A stretch of 64,000 bases of DNA from Carnegiea gigantea (lineage: Eukaryota > Streptophyta > Magnoliopsida > Caryophyllales > Cactaceae). Positions 59,083-64,000 of the stretch are shown in pieces. The stretch is from NCBI GenBank assembly GCA_029747015.1, contig JAKOGI010000426.1:545005-609004 (forward strand), in the 5' to 3' direction. Under the pieces are notes generated by a model that was not told the origin of the DNA, searched no databases, and saw nothing but the letters and a program-made list of their open reading frames with translations. The translations under genes were made by a program, and so were the position numbers. Each line of letters opens with the position of its first letter. Within the stretch, counting starts at the first letter, position 1.

Positions 59083-59088
59083 TATAAA
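59083..59088 (+). promoter_or_regulatory. TATA box of chitinase gene
   Basis: TATAAA lies 73 bases before the ATG, followed by a CT-rich leader (tctctctctctc, 59131-59153), a common plant 5' UTR pattern. Confidence 0.7.
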
Positions 59089-59160
59089 TTCTCATTCTCC
59101 CTCCACTCAATCCCACAACCCAGCCATATCCACATCTCTCTCTCTCTCTCTCTCTACACC

Positions 59161-60560
59161 ATGGCTAGGCTGACTTTCTCCACGGTCTTAACCCTGCTCG
59201 TAGTCATCTGCAGCTGCACCCGAATTATGGGTCAGAACTGTGGGTGCGGGTCTGGGTTATGCTGCAGCAAATGGGGTTACTGCGGCACCACGGCTGACTA
59301 CTGTGGAGACGGTTGCCGAGAAGGCCCTTGCTACACTCCAACCCCGACTACCTCCAATGACGTTTCAGTTCCTGACGTGGTTACAGATCCCTTCTTTAAT
59401 GGAATTATTGATCAGGCTGACTCTAGCTGTGCTGGTAAAGGCTTTTACTCCCGTTCTGCTTTCTTGGATGCTCTTAGTTTCTATCCTCAGTTTGGCACCG
59501 TTGGTTCCTCTGATGATTCCAAGCGTGAAATGGCTGCCTTCTTTGCCCACCTTACCCACGAAACTGGACGTAAGTACTCCTTGTATTTAAACACGTTCAA
59601 AATTGATATAGCGTTCATTAAATGAATAAAAACAAAGTTCTTGTATTTTGACCAAGGACCTCTGTCATTATCCCTATATTCTCCATCTCCAACCCCCGAG
59701 GTGATACTCGTACAAGGAATCGGAGCAACTTTATTGTTAAAAATAGAGGGCTCATACCTATCATCTATTTTCTGTTTTAACTTCCCTTCAACGCATTCAA
59801 TTCCTTTTCCTCTAGTAGTCACCAAACTTGAAGATACTATTATTCACTAAACGAGTGGCCTTAGGCGATGCTTGTGTCAGAACCAAGTGGGCTGGCTTCT
59901 TGTATATCTAAGCTTCAAAAGTTTAGGACATGAACCACATGGAGACATCCTTAACTGGAGCAATGACTGTGCTGGTCAAAATCAACCTGTTATTTAACTG
60001 CCAGTTAGTTTTTCCTAATATGACCATTACCTGGCTATTAACTACTATACAACACAGTATAAAAAGTTACGCAAAGTTGTTAGGGAGTGGGGGAAGTCAT
60101 GCAAAAATATAGTTTTACCAGTAGATTAAATGAAGCTTTGTTTCCGACAGATTTTTGCTATATAGAGGAGATAGGAGGGGCTTCGAGGGACTACTGTGAC
60201 GAGACCAACACACAGTACCCCTGCAACCCAAACAAACAGTACTACGGCCGGGGACCCATTCAGATCTCATGGAACTACAACTACGGCCCAGCAGGGGAGA
60301 GCATCGGGTTCGATGGACTCAATGCACCCGAGATGGTTGCTAATGATCCAGTGATATCGTTCCGGACTGCCTTCTGGTTCTGGATGAACAATGTCCACTC
60401 TCTCATAATTTCTGGCCAAGGGTTTGGAGCCACCATTCGGGCTATCAATGGTGGAGAGTGTGGTGGCGGGAACTCCGCTGCTGTTAATTCCCGTGTCAGG
60501 TATTATACTCAGTATTGTAATCAGCTTGGTGTCTCCCCCGGGGATAACTTATCCTGTTAG
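59161..60560 (+). CDS. Class IV chitinase (GH19), two exons
   Basis: This hydrolyses chitin and is a secreted defence protein of plants. Exons 59161-59569 and 60151-60560 join to 272 codons plus TAG, as usual for class IV. The ATG has a good context (acaccATGGC). Residues 1-24 form a signal peptide ending IMG. Residues 25-57 are a hevein-type chitin-binding domain with eight cysteines ([16 protein letters not shown]). A short Thr/Pro hinge leads to the GH19 domain (about 68-272), with catalytic Glu in HETGH (Glu134), the second acidic site in CYIEE (142-143), [19 protein letters not shown] and FWFWMNNVH. The C-terminus [13 protein letters not shown] is typical. No break is seen, so it looks functional. 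It is the only intact host gene here. Confidence 0.95.
59570..60150 (+). other. Chitinase intron
   Basis: 581 bases, GT (gtaagtac) to AG (ttgtttccgacag). It is phase 1 and splits the codon of His in HETGH, which is restored on splicing (C + AT). Reading straight on from exon 1 would give a stop within about 20 codons. Confidence 0.93.
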
Positions 60561-60598
60561 TTGAATCAATTCTGCATAAAATTGTAAGGGCATTCTGA

Positions 60599-60604
60599 AA
60601 TAAA
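60599..60604 (+). terminator. Polyadenylation signal of chitinase
   Basis: aataaa begins 39 bases after the stop codon. It is followed by a T-rich/G-rich stretch (60618-60648, with 10 consecutive G). Confidence 0.5.
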
Positions 60605-61979
60605 TTGCTCCACATTTTTCTTTTTTCTTTTTTTTTGGGGGGGGGGTGTTGGTGAGCTGGTTTCCATCTTTCTTTTTCCTCGGGAAATATTCAGGCAAAA
60701 CTGTTAACGTGTTTTTCTTTCATTTTTCGACCGCATGATGGCTGGCCCTCTCCAAGGTCTTGTACAAGATGGCGAAAAGGGCAGTCGTGGACAACCTTAC
60801 TCTTATAGCTTTTGTTTGGCTTGAACTAATCAACTATGTATCGTAATGGAAGTAAGCTGCAATCCTATTTGCATTACCATTTTAATTATCGCAGATGATT
60901 GTAATCAAAATCACAATGCAATAGTGTTTACCTCGCTTTGCACATGAGTGACCTACTATGTAACTTCCATAGAGTTTTGGCAAGTGCAAAATTAATTTTT
61001 ATGGGTCTCCTTCGACCCAAAAAAAAAAAAAAAGAATTTCTCACATCGAACTTGAATAAAAAAGTGGACAAGCAATAGTTTTGATTATCTTAACTAAAAG
61101 AAATTTAAGTGTCATGTTTTCATTTATAAATTATATTATAGTGTATTAAATTCAAAGAGAATAGAATGATTGAACAATTGAAGGGTATTACAACTAGAAC
61201 TGATCAACAAGTTGGGGCCCGTCTAATCAGATCTGCCTCGTCAGGCCCCGTCCCTAAAAAATAGGGTCAAAGCCAACGTTTTTTTTTTTTTTTTAAGGCT
61301 TTCGACCCACCATCATCCTCACATTGAGGGTACCCAATCGTGATGAGGGTCGGCTTTGGTAAATGTTTTGACTCTCTCACCAAACCTACTGGCACTCACT
61401 TGAAAAATAAAATAATTTATTCAAAGTCTTTTGCTTCCTATCTTCTCGCCCGCTCTTAGCCCCACTTCATATCCCATTTTCAAATCTCACTGGCTCTCAA
61501 TCTTGTGCTGCCCTCGTTCCGATATTTGGAATAATACTTTCTATGAACTAGCTATCATAGGTGTTATATTACACATTACAATGTTTGCAATTGCGATATT
61601 TTTCATTAGATTTTCAATAATCATTTAACCTTTCGTTTAATAGGATGTTTAGTACTGAACTTTATGACGAAAACTAAATCTAGTAAAAAAATATCATGTT
61701 TTGCATAGCGAAGGTTTGAGAGTCGGATCTGACCCGATGACCAGAGGGTACTCGCAGGGTCAGTGTCAGGGTCAAGGTCGAGGGAATGTCGACTCACATG
61801 AGGGTCCGGTAGGGTTAGGGTCAAGAAAATCTTCTTCACCGACCCTCATGACCGAACCTTCAACTCAACGCAACCCTCAATTTGATAAGGCCTAATTACA
61901 ACTTATGAATTGTATAATGTTTTCTTTTAAGTCTTTGAAACCTCAAATATATCCAAAGGATGGTCAAGAGGCGCAGCCT
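60605..61979. other. Intergenic DNA with 'agggtc' motifs
   Basis: No gene recognised. A/T tracts lie at 61020-61033 and 61280-61294. Around 61230-61350 and 61720-61860, words such as gggtcgg, agggtc and accctcatga recur in both orientations, with no clear period. Confidence 0.4.
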
Positions 61980-63310
61980 AATTTGGGCTTCAAGGGGTGA
62001 ACTTGGACTGATTTTTTTTTTTTTTGGTGGTTTATAAGACACAAAAGGAGCCACGAATTAAATGCGACAAATAAATAAATGAAAGATATAAGCTTCACTC
62101 ACCCAAATGAATTCACACTTGGAGAGATAGGTACTAGACCTAAGGGGTTTGATGGATATACAAAATCACCACCCCCAAACACCTCAAGGGTTTATCAAAA
62201 CTAGACCCCCTAGACATAGCAAAAGCACCACTAAGAAGTTTGGTTTTGAGCATAGGAGGTTATTGCTGTAGGAAACCAACTTAGATATAGAGCACTTAAG
62301 AATTTAAAATACAAATAAATCTACTCTTGCAATAGAGTTCACTCAAAATTTTCATTAACTAATAATATGTGTGATATACAACCTAGAGGCTTCCCTTATA
62401 TATGGGAGCCTTAATTTAGCTGATTAAAGGGAGAAAAAACAAGCAAAATAGTCCTAAAGCAAAAGGAAAGACAATAATGCAAATCTAGTACCGTAGGTGA
62501 TGGTGACTGCTAACCGTCAGTTATAATTCATAAGCTCCAACTTTAAATTGTTTTATCTCCCAAGATACTTGCCAAAAGTGGGTCCAACACTAGTAGTTGG
62601 AAAGCTCATTATGTCTTCTTTTACATGACAACTCTTGGAGTCCTAACACCTTAGTCGCTAGCAAGATATGACCAAAATAAATTGAGTGATCCCTACTGGA
62701 CTTGTATAGTACACCTTCTGAAGTTTGCTATCTTCTGACGCTCTTACACCTAATTTGGCCTTGATTTCTTTTTCTTCCATCAAAGTCAAGTCAAAGTAGA
62801 ATCCTTTAACCAAAGTTGTAGGCTCCTAAATGAAGCTTTGGTTAGAGTAATTAAACTCTCAAAAATCGGGCTAAAAACTACCTCATTTGGATAGCTTAGA
62901 CTATTTGACCTTGGGAGGCCTTTTGAGGTGCCAAATGAAGTCATATTAACTCAAACTTGCTTTACTAAAAACATGACCTTTTGAACATAAATTTAGACCC
63001 ATTAAACCTCCTTAAATAACCCAATGGTTAGCTAACAACAGTTAAGCAGTTAGACCACCTGCTGGGCAACTTGGACCAAACTAGAGTGTTGATTCGCTTG
63101 GGTTACATAATGCAGCAGATCATTGATCTCTTCCAAGCTAGTAGCAGCCTTAAGAAATCCTTAACCAATGCATGACTTCTTCTTCCTCAAATAAAACTCT
63201 ACCTAGTGCCTTATGCCATGAAATTCAAAGAAAGGAATTGAAATTTAGCTTGGATGAACATGAGGCTTAATTGAATCTTCCTCCAACAAAATTAGCATTG
63301 AATGAGTGTG
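61980..63310 (-). mobile_element. Probable LTR, minus orientation
   Basis: On the minus strand a TATA box (complement of cttatata, 62396-62403) is followed by about 370 bases that look like an LTR transcript start and U5 region. They include the complements of 'tatctctccaagtgtgaatt' and 'gaagcttatatctttcattt' and end in gtctTATAAACCACC near 62025. Upstream lie 900 AT-rich bases, like a U3. No coding domain or second LTR is in the window, so this may be a solo or truncated LTR. Family unknown. Confidence 0.4.
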
Positions 63311-64000
63311 TTAGAGTATAAACATTATTCCTTAGAACTTGCAACCATCAGCTTAAGCATTTGCTTGAGTTAGTTGTTGAACATGGTATCAGACCTTTTC
63401 TGAGCGACGTCCTGAGTTCGAATCGCAGCAGCCCTCATATTGATTTATTGCGTAAGGTAGGGAGAACTTTTGCAGCATCCACGCTTCAAGCCCAAAGAGC
63501 ATTCGCATGAAGGGGCGTGTTAGATTATAAACCTATTCCTGGGCCTTCAACCATAAGCTTAAACTTTTGGTTGAGTTAGTTCTTGAACAACCCCCATATT
63601 GGTTCTGAGCAAAAGGTCTCCAGTTCGAATCTCAACAACCGCCCTATTGATTTATTGCGCAAGGTGAAGGGAGTCTTTACAGCATCCATGCTTAAAGCAC
63701 AAAAGGCATTTGTGTAAGGGCGCGTGTTAGAGTCTTCAATCATCAGTTTAAGCTTTTGGTTGAGACGGTTCTTCAATATTGTATAAGAGCCTTTCTAACC
63801 AAAAGGTCTCGAATTCGAATCTCAACAACCATCATATAGATTTATTGCACAAGCGAGAGGGGACTTTCCAGCATCCATACTTCAACCCCAAAGGGTATTC
63901 GCGTTAGAGGGCGTACTAGAGCATAAACCTATTCATAGGCTTTCAACTATTAGCTTAATCTATTGATTGAATCCGTTCTTGAACAGACTAAAATGAGCAA
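63311..64000 (+). repeat. Tandem repeat, ~200-bp units
   Basis: Four unit starts (ttagagtataaac or like) stand at 63311, 63520, 63727 and 63916, so periods are 209, 207 and 189 bases. Each unit contains 'agcttaagcttttggttgag', a 'ggtctcgagttcgaatct'-like box and 'attgatttattgcgcaaggt'. The array continues off the right edge. The box resembles a polymerase III B box (GGTTCGAATC). Confidence 0.8.

Noticed and set aside
59240..59590. Second frame over chitinase exon 1
   Set aside because: It is an overlapping frame of the chitinase exon with no homology; the chitinase frame has all family motifs.
59930..60112. Frames inside the chitinase intron
   Set aside because: They lie between clear GT and AG sites whose removal restores the GH19 motif.
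61230..61860. A structured 'agggtc' tandem repeat
   Set aside because: The words recur but with no steady spacing or order, so I list it only as a motif-rich stretch.

Overview
This is nuclear DNA of a flowering plant. It has long AT-rich stretches without genes, clades of retrotransposon known only from plants, a degenerate plant Au-type SINE, a Cassandra-type terminal repeat with a 5S rRNA-like core, and one spliced gene for a class IV (GH19) chitinase. The sequence alone does not fix the species; a eudicot is likely. No CRISPR, operon or prokaryotic feature is present, and I found no convincing tRNA gene.

Layout. 1-1340 is a GC-rich minisatellite, followed by an LTR-like segment that resembles Tat/Ogre Ty3-gypsy elements (about 1341-2095). 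3377-18305 is a Tekay-type chromovirus in minus orientation ('Tekay A') with LTRs of about 3.0 kb. Its left LTR holds a truncated Au-like SINE and a small element that codes only for gag and protease; that element's LTR is packed with TTCnnGAA heat-shock-element-like repeats. 18306-22380 is AT-rich and has no recognised gene.

From about 22.4 to 56.6 kb I read a nest several layers deep. CACTA-like subterminal repeats flank a plus-strand Tekay element ('Tekay C', 23581-55863). Its integrase is interrupted by a CRM/Reina-like element (31217-44568). That element in turn contains an RTE-type LINE (32724-37431, with an 11-bp target duplication) and an inverted solo LTR (38332-39935). The 3' LTR of Tekay C is split by a third Tekay copy ('Tekay B', 47242-53942). 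Tekay B's far end is a Cassandra-like LTR instead of its own LTR, yet the whole insert is bounded by a perfect ATAAG duplication.

The right part is less repetitive. The two-exon chitinase (59161-60560) has a signal peptide, hevein domain, GH19 domain, a TATA box and a paired W-box. It is followed by AT-rich DNA, a probable minus-strand LTR (about 62.0-63.3 kb) and a tandem repeat of about 200 bp that runs off the end. Apart from the chitinase, every coding stretch I recognise is a decayed mobile-element frame with stops and frameshifts, many of them consistent with C-to-T decay of methylated DNA. Element boundaries were set by eye from LTR comparison, target duplications, primer-binding sites and polypurine tracts; clade names rest on remembered motif similarity, not on a search.
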